Shown here in pieces: positions 37,168-46,614 of a stretch of DNA of 64,000 nucleotides. Source of the stretch: Dialister micraerophilus DSM 19965. Lineage in GTDB: Bacteria > Bacillota > Negativicutes > Veillonellales > Dialisteraceae. The stretch spans positions 395,211-459,210 of the forward strand of contig NZ_GL878519.1 in NCBI RefSeq assembly GCF_000194985.1. The letters run 5' to 3'. The translations under genes were made by a program, and so were the position numbers. The notes beneath the pieces were generated by a model that was not told the DNA's origin, did no database searches, and worked only from the letters and a program-made list of their open reading frames with translations. Positions within the stretch are counted from its first letter, which is position 1; each line of letters begins with the position of its first letter.

Positions 37168-37872
37168 CTACAGATTGATAGTCATGGTGCTTCTTCCGTT
37201 TGTTTCGATAACTTTTTCTTCTTCTTTAAATATAAGTTCCGGTCCTTCGAAACGATTTCCGTTTTGTGTCGCAACTGCATTTCCTTTCAAAACGAGTTTT
37301 CCGTCAGTTCCGTATGTTCCGCTTTTTGTGTATATCAGTTCGTTTCCGGTTGCGTGAACATTCTGAGTGTATGCAGTTATTTCCACTCCTCCGCTTGCGG
37401 TTATAAGTACGTCTTTCAAATGTCCTTCGATTTGCGGCGCACGTATTATCCCGTCTTGGGATTTGAAGTATCCGTTACCGTTGATTTGTCCTATACCCGT
37501 ATTTTGATTATAACTTATTTCATCTCCGCTGAGAAAAATATTTTCAGATTTGAAGTCAAGCTCTACATTTCCTTTTCCGTTTATAGTTTTGTCACTGTAA
37601 ATGTAGAGTGTTTCGCAGCTTAAAGTGTCTTGATTTTTTGTATAATTTACCCCGCCGCTCAAGATTGCTGTTTTGTCGTTGAAGTCGTATTTTCCGCTTG
37701 CACCGGTTATAGTACTTTCTCCGTCATTTATTACTACGTTTCCCGTTGCGGAAACCGTTTTCGTTTGCGAGTCATAAACCAGTTCATCCGCCGTAATATC
37801 TGCTGCAAATACACTTCCGACAGAAAGCAATGTAAATATTATTACCGTTATAAGTTTGTATATATTTTTCAT
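37168..37872 (-). CDS. lptA: LPS periplasmic bridge protein LptA (OstA-like)
   Basis: A 234-residue secreted protein with a signal peptide (KNIYKLITVIIFTLLSVGSVFA). The OstA repeat fold starts at ITADELVYDSQTKTVSATGNVVI and continues in beta-strand repeats with D/G turns (NDGESTITGASGKYDF, TINGKGNVELDFKSENIFLS). It would stack into the periplasmic bridge that carries LPS from LptC to LptD. No lptD is in the window. It overlaps nothing and lies four bases from lptC. Confidence 0.93.
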   Translation of the reverse strand: MKNIYKLITVIIFTLLSVGSVFAADITADELVYDSQTKTVSATGNVVINDGESTITGASGKYDFNDKTAILSGGVNYTKNQDTLSCETLYIYSDKTINGKGNVELDFKSENIFLSGDEISYNQNTGIGQINGNGYFKSQDGIIRAPQIEGHLKDVLITASGGVEITAYTQNVHATGNELIYTKSGTYGTDGKLVLKGNAVATQNGNRFEGPELIFKEEEKVIETNGRSTMTINL

Positions 37873-37876
37873 TTGA

Positions 37877-38410
37877 TCATCCCCTGTCGGTTAAACTTGC
37901 ATTTCCTTTTGCTTTTACAGTTTTAAGTATCCGATCTGCCGTAAAAGAATCTGCCGTCAATTTGTGTCCGTCTTTTTCTATGAAAAACGGTTTGTCACTT
38001 GAAAGTATTCCCGTTTTGCTTTCGTATTTTAAATTTTCCGCTTTTAAGGAGGTACCGTCGTCGGAGTGTCCTTTTATGCTTCCTTTCAAGTAAAGTACAT
38101 TTTCATTTTTATTGAAAATCGCAGAGTCCGCATTTACGTTCAAGGATATTCCGTTGTCGTTGAATATGCATTCGGCACCTTCTATGCTCATTACGTTTTT
38201 ATCCTTGTCAATATTAACACGGTCGGCTTTCAATTTCCATATAAGCTTTCCGTCACGTTCTTCTTTGAGTTCGGTTCCTTTAAATTCTATTGCAAATTCC
38301 GCTTCTTTGGAATGTTTGAATTCAAAACCGTCTTTGCGAAACAGCAAGTATATTCCTATACATATTATAACCGTTATGATTATAATAAATATCTTTTTCT
38401 TACTTTTCAT
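37877..38410 (-). CDS. lptC: LPS export protein LptC
   Basis: A 177-residue bitopic protein: a short basic start (KSKKKI), one membrane helix (FIIIITVIICIGIYLL) and a periplasmic OstA-like beta domain. It receives LPS from the LptBFG complex and passes it to LptA. ATG 38410 is preferred since GGGAG lies about eight bases before it; an in-frame ATG at 38428 has a weaker site. It overlaps the end of the acyltransferase gene. Confidence 0.9.
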   Translation of the reverse strand: MKSKKKIFIIIITVIICIGIYLLFRKDGFEFKHSKEAEFAIEFKGTELKEERDGKLIWKLKADRVNIDKDKNVMSIEGAECIFNDNGISLNVNADSAIFNKNENVLYLKGSIKGHSDDGTSLKAENLKYESKTGILSSDKPFFIEKDGHKLTADSFTADRILKTVKAKGNASLTDRG

Positions 38411-39377
38411 TCGTATACTCCCGCGCATTTATCATACCTTCGGCCATTTTATTTTTTTCTTCTTCAGATAAATTTACAAATCTTTCAATTTCATCGGGTT
38501 CCGTCCAAAAAAGGTGTTGAAACCACATCCAATTTTCAGGATTTTCTCTGATAAATTCTTCCAATATTGTCGCCATTTTTTGAGAGTTTACTCTTAAATC
38601 TTTTTCTTTGTCGCCGGTGTATTCATAGTAGAAACTTTTGCGAACACATATGGTGTGCCCTTTCCCCGATTTATTTCTTATGATGAAAACAGGCAATATC
38701 GGACTTTTGAATTTACTTGCAAAAACTGCGGGTCCTTGAGGAAATGAAAAAATTCTGTTTAAAAGTCTTACCGGTATTCCGGTTTTTCTTCCGTCTTTGT
38801 CTGATAAAAATCCCAGTAAATAATTGTTTTTCATCGCACGTGCGGCAGCTATCATTTCATACTTGCTTCCTCCGGTGGTGAATATGATTTGTCCCGACAT
38901 TTCACGAAATTCGGATATCAATTTCATTATATCGTCATCTTGTTTCTTTGCTACTGCGGATATTTTGTATCCGTGCAAAGCTGCGCCGGCACCCATCCAT
39001 TCCCAGTTCCCGAAGTGTGCGGTAAGTCCGATAACTCCTTTTCCTTCTTTAAGTGCTTCTTTCAAATATTCCTCATGATCTATTTTTATATATTCATTTA
39101 TATTGTTTTTTTCTTTTACCAATCTCGGAGTGTAAAGAAGTTCGAAAAATGTCATGCCTATATTTTCATACACTTTTTGTAAAATTTTTTCCGCTTTTTC
39201 TTGATTGCATGAAAGTCCGGTCATTATTTGACTTATTCCGCGTTTTTTTTGCTTTTTTATTTTATTCATAATGAAAGGCCCCGTAAATTTACCCATTGAT
39301 AAAATACGGGAGTAAGACATTTTGCAAAGTATTTTACTTAAACCTTTCAGAAGTATGTATCTGACACTTAATGACAT
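38400..39377 (-). CDS. Lipid A lauroyl acyltransferase family protein (LpxL/HtrB-like)
   Basis: A 325-residue inner-membrane acyltransferase. The catalytic H-x4-E box is seen in LTAHFGNWEWMG (near residues 120-131), followed by the substrate-binding LLGFLSDKDGR and FPQGPAVFASKFKSPILPVF, and ends ENPENWMWFQHLFWTEPDE. It would add a secondary acyl chain to lipid A after Kdo transfer. Only one such gene is present here, so the number of secondary chains is not known from this window. Confidence 0.9.
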   Translation of the reverse strand: MSLSVRYILLKGLSKILCKMSYSRILSMGKFTGPFIMNKIKKQKKRGISQIMTGLSCNQEKAEKILQKVYENIGMTFFELLYTPRLVKEKNNINEYIKIDHEEYLKEALKEGKGVIGLTAHFGNWEWMGAGAALHGYKISAVAKKQDDDIMKLISEFREMSGQIIFTTGGSKYEMIAAARAMKNNYLLGFLSDKDGRKTGIPVRLLNRIFSFPQGPAVFASKFKSPILPVFIIRNKSGKGHTICVRKSFYYEYTGDKEKDLRVNSQKMATILEEFIRENPENWMWFQHLFWTEPDEIERFVNLSEEEKNKMAEGMINAREYTNEK

Positions 39378-39403
39378 AATGTCTCCTTTTCATTTCAATA
39401 AAA

Positions 39404-39928
39404 TTATTCTTCCGTTATTTCTTTGAATTTGTTCAATGCCGTTTCCCAAAGATTTTGTGCTTTTAAAATTTTTTCTATAAATTCTCTTGCAGCTCCGTTT
39501 CCGCCTTCGTATTCGGAAATGAAGTCGCATATTTTTTTATTTTCTTCACGTGCATTTTTCGGACATCCCGAGAAGGCAACTTTTTTAAGCAAGTTCAAAT
39601 CATTCAAGTCGTCTCCCATGTATGCAATTTCTTCCCAACTCAAATTGTACTCGCTTTTCAATTTTTCCATGGCTTTTACTTTGTTTTTCACTCCCAAGAG
39701 AACAAAGTCCATATCAAGTTCTTTTCCTCGTGCTTTTACTATCGGCGAATTTCTTCCTGTAATCAGTCCTGTTTTTATTCCTATGCTGTGAGCAAGGCTC
39801 AGCATAAGTCCGTCATGTACGTGAAATTGTTTGTATAGTTCTCCGTTTTCATTTTCATAAAGCTTGCCGTTTGTAAGTGTTCCGTCAACGTCAAATGCTA
39901 TCATTTTTATATTTATTAGTGCGCCCAT
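39404..39928 (-). CDS. kdsC: 3-deoxy-D-manno-octulosonate 8-phosphate phosphatase
   Basis: A 174-residue HAD phosphatase that makes free Kdo from Kdo-8-P. Motif I is MIAFDVDGTLTNGKLYE; TGLITGRNSPIVKARGKEL and IAYMGDDLNDLNLLKKV are motifs II and IV. It is the small capless form typical of KdsC. ATG 39928 is chosen since AAGGAG lies eight bases upstream and it overlaps the kdsD stop as TAATG. Confidence 0.94.
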   Translation of the reverse strand: MGALINIKMIAFDVDGTLTNGKLYENENGELYKQFHVHDGLMLSLAHSIGIKTGLITGRNSPIVKARGKELDMDFVLLGVKNKVKAMEKLKSEYNLSWEEIAYMGDDLNDLNLLKKVAFSGCPKNAREENKKICDFISEYEGGNGAAREFIEKILKAQNLWETALNKFKEITEE

Positions 39929-40899
39929 TACAATACTCCTTGTTTGAGCAAATCTGTCAAGTGTATCATTCCGCATACGTATCCGTCTTTTTCGCATACC
40001 GGAAGTACGGTGACGGGATTGGGTTTATGCGATTTCATCAGTTCTATTGCATCTACCACAAGTTGTGACGGATGCACTGTTATAGGATTTTTTATCATTA
40101 CTTCTTTTACTTCAAATTTCAAAAAGTCCGCATGTTTTTCAAGTCCTCGGCGAATGTCTCCGTCTGTCAAAATTCCTTTGAGTTTACCTTTTTCATCTAT
40201 TATTGAAACCGCCCCCAGTCCTTTTGCAGTCATTACAAATAGTGCTTCTTGTACGGTTAATTTCGGCTTAACTGCGGGATTATCTTTTCCCGAGTGCATT
40301 ATTTGTTTTACCGTCATGAGCATTTTCTTTCCTAATGTGCCTCCGGGATGATAGAGTGCAAAATGTTCGGATGTAAACGATTTCAATTTCATAAGTGTGA
40401 TCGCAAGTGCATCTCCGATTGCAAGCATGGTTGTCGATGATGATGTGGGTACCATATTGAATTCATCAGCTTCTTTTTTTATTACTACAGGGAGAACAAC
40501 GTCCGCTTTTTGTGCAAGTGTCGAGTTTTTACATCCTGTCATAACTATTACGGTTGCTCCGATTTTTTCTATAGAGGGTATCAAATTTATTATTTCTTCA
40601 GTTTCTCCGCTGTTTGATAACATAAATACAATGTCGTAAGATGTTATTTTTCCTAAATCTCCATGTATGGCTTCGCCTGGATGCAAAAAGAATGCCGGTG
40701 TTCCGGTACTTGCAAGGGTTGATGCTATTTTCCCCGCTATTTGTCCGGATTTTCCCATGCCGGTCAGTATTACTCTTCCTTTTATATTCAAAATAAGTTC
40801 TGCAACTTTTTTAAAGTGTTTGTCCAAACTTTTTTCCGTCAAAAGAATTGATTCTGCCTCAATTCGCATAGCTTCTTTAGCTGTTTTTAAAACGTCCAT
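39928..40899 (-). CDS. kdsD: Arabinose-5-phosphate isomerase
   Basis: A 323-residue protein with an N-terminal SIS domain (GRVILTGMGKSGQIAGKIASTL, LHPGEAIHGDLGKI) and two CBS domains (MHSGKDNPAVKPKLTVQEAL, MIKNPITVHPSQ). It converts ribulose-5-P to arabinose-5-P, the first step of Kdo synthesis. Length matches KdsD/KpsF. Confidence 0.95.
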   Translation of the reverse strand: MDVLKTAKEAMRIEAESILLTEKSLDKHFKKVAELILNIKGRVILTGMGKSGQIAGKIASTLASTGTPAFFLHPGEAIHGDLGKITSYDIVFMLSNSGETEEIINLIPSIEKIGATVIVMTGCKNSTLAQKADVVLPVVIKKEADEFNMVPTSSSTTMLAIGDALAITLMKLKSFTSEHFALYHPGGTLGKKMLMTVKQIMHSGKDNPAVKPKLTVQEALFVMTAKGLGAVSIIDEKGKLKGILTDGDIRRGLEKHADFLKFEVKEVMIKNPITVHPSQLVVDAIELMKSHKPNPVTVLPVCEKDGYVCGMIHLTDLLKQGVL

Positions 40900-40916
40900 A
40901 CATCCTCCGATTTAAG

Positions 40917-41738
40917 TTAAATTTTATTTTTTACCAATTCATGTATTTCCACCAAGTCCGTGAGCAATTTTTCCAAGTCCGAAAGATATAACATATTTGT
41001 AGAGTCTGAAAGTCCTTCGGGAGGATTATCGTGCACTTCCATAAAAAATCCGTCCGCTCCGGCCGCTGCGGCACTTCTTGCAAGACATGGTATGAATTCT
41101 CTTTGCCCTCCTGTAGATGTTCCGTTACCTCCCGGTAATTGTACGCTGTGTGTCGCATCGAAAATTACAGGGTATCCGTATTTTCTCATAATCGGAAAGG
41201 CTTTCATATCTACTACCAAATTGTGGTATCCGAATGAAACTCCTCTTTCTGTCAATGAAATATTGTAATTTCCTGTTTTTTCAAGTTTTCCGATTACATT
41301 TTTCATGTCTTCCGGTGCCATAAATTGACCTTTTTTTACATTTACGGCTTTTCCGGTTTTTGCCGCTCCGCAGATCAAATCCGTCTGTCTGCATAAAAAT
41401 GCCGGTATTTGAAGTATATCAAGTACTTTTGCTGCCGCTTCCAATTGTGACGTTTCGTGTACGTCAGATAAAATCGGAACATTCAATTCTTTTTTTATAT
41501 CTGCAAGTATTTTTAAACCCTTTTCAAGTCCGGGGCCGCGAAATGAATCATATGAAGATCTGTTCGCTTTATCGTAAGATGCTTTAAATATGTATGTCAC
41601 GTCCAGTTTTTCACAAATTCTTTTTATTTCTTTTCCTATCATCAATGTGCGTTCATAGCTTTCTATTACACATGGACCTGCGATAAGAAATAATTTTTTC
41701 CCATCGAGTTTTATATTTCCTACTTGAATGGCTTTCAT
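40917..41738 (-). CDS. kdsA: Kdo-8-phosphate synthase
   Basis: A 273-residue TIM-barrel enzyme that joins PEP and arabinose-5-P. It has FLIAGPCVIESYERTLM, FKASYDKANRSSYDSFRGPG, and VIFDATHSVQLPGG. The last is the GxxD/E-type loop of the family. Its start overlaps the kdsB stop by four bases. Confidence 0.96.
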   Translation of the reverse strand: MKAIQVGNIKLDGKKLFLIAGPCVIESYERTLMIGKEIKRICEKLDVTYIFKASYDKANRSSYDSFRGPGLEKGLKILADIKKELNVPILSDVHETSQLEAAAKVLDILQIPAFLCRQTDLICGAAKTGKAVNVKKGQFMAPEDMKNVIGKLEKTGNYNISLTERGVSFGYHNLVVDMKAFPIMRKYGYPVIFDATHSVQLPGGNGTSTGGQREFIPCLARSAAAAGADGFFMEVHDNPPEGLSDSTNMLYLSDLEKLLTDLVEIHELVKNKI

Positions 41739-42463
41739 AATTCTCTCCTCTTTATGTATTCGATTACTTTTTCCAAATCTTCTTGAGTGTCTACACCGAT
41801 ACCGTAAGATTTTGCAGTAACAACTCCTATTTTGTATCCGTTTTCCAACAATCGCAATTGTTCCAGCGATTCCGTTTTTTCAAGAGATGTTTGTTTCATG
41901 TTTGCATATTTTAAAAGAAATTCTTTTCTATATGCGTATATACCTATATGTTTCAAAGGAGGTACTGAAAATTCATGCCTCGGATACGGTATAAGCGAAC
42001 GTGAGAAATACAATGCTTCTCCGTAAATATTTCTTACAACTTTTACGCATGACGGGTCTTCGTATTCACTTTCACGTAATGGTGCGGCTGCAGTTACCAT
42101 GTCCAAGTCGTCATTTGTACTTATTTCTCTTACGAGATTGTCTATAAGTTCCGGTTCTATCAAAGGTTCATCACCTTGTACATTTACAATAATGTCATAG
42201 TCCGTATTTTTTGCAACTTCAGCTATCCTGTCGGTTCCCGTATTATGCTTCTTTGATGTAATTACAACTTTTCCGCCGAAGCCTTTTACTTCTTTTTCTA
42301 TAAGCTTGGAGTCAGTTGCGACAATTACATCATCAATCAATTTCGCTTTAGAAGTTTGTTCATATACACGCCGGATAAGAGTTTTGCCGACAATCATTTT
42401 GAGCGGCTTTCCGGGCAATCTTGTCGATGCATATCTTGACGGAATAATACATGCGGTTTTCAA
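41735..42463 (-). CDS. kdsB: CMP-Kdo synthetase
   Basis: A 242-residue cytidylyltransferase that activates Kdo as CMP-Kdo for WaaA. It begins CIIPSRYASTRLPGKPLKMI and contains VQGDEPLIEPELID and HIGIYAYRKEFLLKYANM, the family signatures. It overlaps lpxK and kdsA by four bases each, showing a tightly coupled operon. Confidence 0.96.
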   Translation of the reverse strand: MKTACIIPSRYASTRLPGKPLKMIVGKTLIRRVYEQTSKAKLIDDVIVATDSKLIEKEVKGFGGKVVITSKKHNTGTDRIAEVAKNTDYDIIVNVQGDEPLIEPELIDNLVREISTNDDLDMVTAAAPLRESEYEDPSCVKVVRNIYGEALYFSRSLIPYPRHEFSVPPLKHIGIYAYRKEFLLKYANMKQTSLEKTESLEQLRLLENGYKIGVVTAKSYGIGVDTQEDLEKVIEYIKRREL

Positions 42464-43557
42464 ATCAGTTCCTCCAAATATTTTTGTATCTTTTCTTCGC
42501 CTTTTTCAAGGTATTTCATTTCTATGCAGAGTGAATATATAGGAAATTTCACATCGTTTTTCATTATAATGTCTTTCAACTTTATTGCATCTTTTTCAGT
42601 GGTTACGATTATATCCGCACCATGAATTTTCGCTTCGTTTACAGCTTTTTCAATGTCTATATATGCAAATGAAAAGTGGTCTTTTTTCGCTATATTTTTA
42701 CAAATTTCAAGTCCGGATTCTTTTGCCGTCTTTTCAAATGCCGCGGGATTTCCTATACCGGATAAAAGAACTGCTTTTTTGCCTTTCATGACTTCCAAAG
42801 GAGTTTTCTTTGCGTTTTCCTTTATTTCAAAAAAATATACGGGTTTGTGCAATGATTCAAGTATAGTCACTGAAGAATTTATACTTAAAATTCTTGCTTT
42901 TACTTCATTTATCCGTTCTTTTGAAACTTGATTTGCTTTTGTCAAAATAATAAGATCGGCACGTTTCAATTCATCCAAAGGTTCTCTGAGTAATCCTCTC
43001 GGCAAAAGATGTTCGTATCCGAACGGATTTGTACTGTCTATCAGCACTATATTTTTATCTCTTTCCAAAGTTTTATATTGAAATCCGTCATCCAAAAGCA
43101 GTATTTCGCTTCCGTTTTTTATCGCTTTTTGTGCTGATTTTATTCTGTTTTTCCCGACATATACCGATACTTCGGGAAGCTTGTGTGCAATCATACAAGG
43201 TTCGTCGCCCGCTTCTTTTTCATTAAGAAATATCGTTTTCCCGTCGGATACCGTTCCGCCTTGTTTTTCGTATGTTCCTCTGTATCCTCTCGATAATACG
43301 GCAACTCTTTTACCTTTTTTTTGCAAGTATTCTCCGAGTTGAATTATGCAGGGGGTTTTTCCGGTACCGCCTGCGGTAATATTTCCAACGCTTATTACCG
43401 GCACGTTTACTCTTACTTTTTTTATTTTTTTATCTTTTTCACTTATTATCTTCAAATATATTTTTTCCAAAAGCAAAAGTCCTTTTAAAATACATTTTTC
43501 CGCTATTGAGGGATTTTCTTCCGATATAAGTTTTAAAAAATATTTTTCCTTACTCAT
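42460..43557 (-). CDS. lpxK: Tetraacyldisaccharide 4'-kinase
   Basis: A 365-residue membrane-associated kinase that adds the 4' phosphate to the lipid A precursor. It has VPVISVGNITAGGTGKTPCI (P-loop), AVLSRGYRGTYEK, LLDDGFQYKTLERDKNIVLI, and PFGYEHLLPRGLLREP. These are the family motifs in order. ATG 43557 is preferred because AAAGG lies about eight bases upstream; a GTG three codons earlier is possible. Confidence 0.94.
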   Translation of the reverse strand: MSKEKYFLKLISEENPSIAEKCILKGLLLLEKIYLKIISEKDKKIKKVRVNVPVISVGNITAGGTGKTPCIIQLGEYLQKKGKRVAVLSRGYRGTYEKQGGTVSDGKTIFLNEKEAGDEPCMIAHKLPEVSVYVGKNRIKSAQKAIKNGSEILLLDDGFQYKTLERDKNIVLIDSTNPFGYEHLLPRGLLREPLDELKRADLIILTKANQVSKERINEVKARILSINSSVTILESLHKPVYFFEIKENAKKTPLEVMKGKKAVLLSGIGNPAAFEKTAKESGLEICKNIAKKDHFSFAYIDIEKAVNEAKIHGADIIVTTEKDAIKLKDIIMKNDVKFPIYSLCIEMKYLEKGEEKIQKYLEELI

Positions 43558-43569
43558 CAATTTCACCTT

Positions 43570-44859
43570 TTAACAATTTTGAGTAAATGTTTTTCCGAAT
43601 ATGTCTACATCTCTTTTTGCGGATCCTCTGTTTTCATTTATTATTTTCATCGCTATATTTCCCATTTTCTTGAATTTTTCTTCATTTTCAAAAAATTCAT
43701 TGAATGTTTCGATAAGTTGATTTTCGTCTTTTACCGTTTTGCATGCTTTTTCTTTTGAAAACAGTTCATGTATTTCTTTGAAGTTGAACATGTACGGGCC
43801 TACTGCTATCGGTTTACCATATGCTGCCGCTTCCAGCAAATTATGTCCTCCTGCCGGTACCAAACTTCCTCCGATAAATACTATGTCCGCTATCGAATAT
43901 AATTGTCCGAGTTCTCCGATTGTATCAAGTATTATGACTTGCGCATCATCTTCTTTTTTTATTTGTGTTCTGAGTTTTACTTCAATTCCCGAGTTTTTAA
44001 ATATTTTTTCAACTTCATTCGAACGACTTATATTTCTTGTCGCAACTACCATTTTTACATCTTTTCTTTTTGAAGATATATCTTTAAACATTTTACAGAG
44101 TATTTTTTCTTCTTTGGAATGTGTGCTTCCTGCGACAATCAATTTTGTTGTATTTTTTATTTTCAGTATGTCGTTCCATTCATTTATAAATTCTTGTGAA
44201 ATCGGATTACCGGTTCTTTCGTACTTCGTATTTCCCGTTATTTTTACTTTTTCGGGATTTGCTCCGAGTTTAATTATACGATCGGCATCTTCTTTCGATA
44301 TCATACAAAATGCACGTATATTGTAAAAATATCTTGATATAAATCCTTTTATCATCATGTATCTTTCCATTGATTTTTCAGATATTCTTCCGTTCATTAT
44401 ATATACCGGTATATTTTTTTGTGCTGTAGATTTCAAAAGATTTGGCCAAAGTTCGGTTTCTATGATTATTACCGCTTTCGGATTAAGTGCATCAAGTATT
44501 TTTCGTACAAAATATACCATATCGAAAGGAAAGTAGATGTATCCTTCAACATTTTTTATGTTGCTTTTTGCCATCGCCATTCCGCCGGAGGTGTTACATG
44601 AAATTACTACACCCGCATTCGGATATTTATTTTTTATTTCTTTTATTATAGGTTTTGCAGCTACGGTTTCTCCGACAGATGCCATATGTATCCATATAAC
44701 TTCTTTATCTTTCAGTTTGTTTTTTATTTCATAGGATACTATTTCCATGTATGATTTTATTTTTATATATGCATCTTTTTTGAATATCATTTTATACAGC
44801 ATGACCGGAAGTTGAAAAATCCAACCCGTTATCATCAGGAAATTATAAATAAAGTACAT
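43570..44859 (-). CDS. waaA: Kdo transferase
   Basis: A 429-residue glycosyltransferase (GT30) that moves Kdo from CMP-Kdo to lipid IVA. An N-terminal membrane anchor (YFIYNFLMITGWIFQLPVML) leads to VIWIHMASVGETVAAKPIIK and VIIETELWPNLLKS; the C-terminal donor domain has FIGGSLVPAGGHNLLEAAAYG. The number of Kdo units added cannot be read from sequence. Confidence 0.95.
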   Translation of the reverse strand: MYFIYNFLMITGWIFQLPVMLYKMIFKKDAYIKIKSYMEIVSYEIKNKLKDKEVIWIHMASVGETVAAKPIIKEIKNKYPNAGVVISCNTSGGMAMAKSNIKNVEGYIYFPFDMVYFVRKILDALNPKAVIIIETELWPNLLKSTAQKNIPVYIMNGRISEKSMERYMMIKGFISRYFYNIRAFCMISKEDADRIIKLGANPEKVKITGNTKYERTGNPISQEFINEWNDILKIKNTTKLIVAGSTHSKEEKILCKMFKDISSKRKDVKMVVATRNISRSNEVEKIFKNSGIEVKLRTQIKKEDDAQVIILDTIGELGQLYSIADIVFIGGSLVPAGGHNLLEAAAYGKPIAVGPYMFNFKEIHELFSKEKACKTVKDENQLIETFNEFFENEEKFKKMGNIAMKIINENRGSAKRDVDIFGKTFTQNC

Positions 44860-46614
44860 TTATGCTCCTTCTATATTGCGTTCATCCGACATTGTATAAA
44901 GTTCGTGATATAGTCCTTTTCTTTGCATAAGTTCATCATGCGTTCCGAATTCTTCTACTACACCGCCGTTTAAAACTATTATTTTATCGGCATTACGCAC
45001 TGTAGAGAGTCTGTGTGCTATAACGAATGATGTTCTGCCTATCATCAGATTGTCGAGTGCTTCTTGTACTATTTTTTCGCTTTCGGTATCCAATGCGGAG
45101 GTGGCTTCGTCCAATATGAGAATTTTCGGATTTTTGAGTATTGCACGTGCAATTGCTATACGTTGTCTTTGTCCGCCTGAGAGTACCATTCCTCTGTCTC
45201 CGACTTTTGTGTAAATTCCCTCCGGAAGTTCTTTTACGAATGTTTCCGCATTTGCAAGTTTTATTGCTTTCCAAACTTCTTCTTCCGTTGCATCAAGTTT
45301 TCCGTAAAGTACATTTTCTTTTACAGTAGAGTTGAATAAAATGGTATCTTGTGGTACAAGTCCTACATTGTTTCTGAGTGAATCTATCGTAACGTCACGT
45401 ATATCAATTCCGTCAATCAGAATTTCTCCCGATGTAACGTCATAAAATCTTGGAAGTAAGTTTGCTATGGTTGTTTTTCCGGCTCCGCTAGGACCTACTA
45501 TCGCTACCGTTTCTCCGGCTTTTACGGTAAAGTTCAAATCCTTGAGTACGTAATTTTTCAAATCATATGAAAATGCGGTATGAACAAATGATACTTCTCC
45601 TTTTGTTATTATAAGTTCTTTTGCGTTTTCCCTTTCTTTTACTTCGGATTCTTCGTCTAAAATTGCAAAAACTCTGTCTGCCGCCGCCAATGATTTTTGT
45701 ATATTTCCGTAGCATTCCGCAAGTCTTTTTGTCGGATTTGCCAAATTTATGGCATATACCAAGAATGCTATCAAGGCACCGGTTGTCATCGTTCCGTCAA
45801 TTACCGAAATTCCTCCGTACCATATAATTGCCACAACTCCCAATGCCGCTACAAATTCCACGACCGGTGTAAGTTGACTTTGTTGGAATATGGCTTTAAT
45901 TGCGGCACTGAAGCTTGCTCCGTTTACTTTTTCAAATCTTTCTATTTCATATTCGTCACGATTGAAGCTTCTTATAATTCTTACCGCTTGAATTGTTTCT
46001 TGTAATATGGATGTAACGTCCGCCAATTTTTCCTGTACGTTTTTACCGCTTAAATTCAATTTGTTTCCGAAAAATTTTATTGCGAAATATACCATAGGAA
46101 CCATTATCATGCACAGTACAGTAAGTTTCCAATTCAGGTAGAGCATGGCTGCAAACGATCCTATGAATATCGCACTTTCTTGTACGAAAACAACGAAGTT
46201 GTCCACTATGGCTGTCTGAAGTGCGGCGATATCGTTTGTCAGATTGCTCATGATATCTCCTATTCTTCTTTTGTCATAGTATGAAACGGATAATTTTTGC
46301 AAGTGCTTGTATAATACGTTTCGCAAGTCCATAATTACCGATTGTCCGATAAAACCCATAAGGTATCTATGTCCGAATGTGGTAATTCCTCTGAAAAGAA
46401 ATACAACCAATACTCCGATTATTACAAGCGAGAGCATGTACACATCTCTTTTATCCAAAACTTTATCTATTACATCTTTTATTATCCAAGGTACTACCAA
46501 ATTGGAAGATGCAACTACCAACATACATAAAATCGACAAAAGCAATTTACTTTTGTACGGATATAAATATGTAAGCAGTCTTTTGTAGCTGTTTATTTTA
46601 TTCGTCTTTTCCAT
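44860..46614 (-). CDS. msbA: Lipid A flippase-type ABC transporter (MsbA)
   Basis: A 584-residue half transporter, with six membrane helices (about 1-310) fused to an ATPase domain. Walker A is VAIVGPSGAGKTTIANLLPR, signature VLSGGQRQRIAIARAIL, Walker B KILILDEATSALDTES. It sits between lpxB and waaA in a lipid A operon, so it most likely flips the lipid A-Kdo core across the inner membrane, although the fold alone also fits drug exporters. Confidence 0.9.
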   Translation of the reverse strand: MEKTNKINSYKRLLTYLYPYKSKLLLSILCMLVVASSNLVVPWIIKDVIDKVLDKRDVYMLSLVIIGVLVVFLFRGITTFGHRYLMGFIGQSVIMDLRNVLYKHLQKLSVSYYDKRRIGDIMSNLTNDIAALQTAIVDNFVVFVQESAIFIGSFAAMLYLNWKLTVLCMIMVPMVYFAIKFFGNKLNLSGKNVQEKLADVTSILQETIQAVRIIRSFNRDEYEIERFEKVNGASFSAAIKAIFQQSQLTPVVEFVAALGVVAIIWYGGISVIDGTMTTGALIAFLVYAINLANPTKRLAECYGNIQKSLAAADRVFAILDEESEVKERENAKELIITKGEVSFVHTAFSYDLKNYVLKDLNFTVKAGETVAIVGPSGAGKTTIANLLPRFYDVTSGEILIDGIDIRDVTIDSLRNNVGLVPQDTILFNSTVKENVLYGKLDATEEEVWKAIKLANAETFVKELPEGIYTKVGDRGMVLSGGQRQRIAIARAILKNPKILILDEATSALDTESEKIVQEALDNLMIGRTSFVIAHRLSTVRNADKIIVLNGGVVEEFGTHDELMQRKGLYHELYTMSDERNIEGA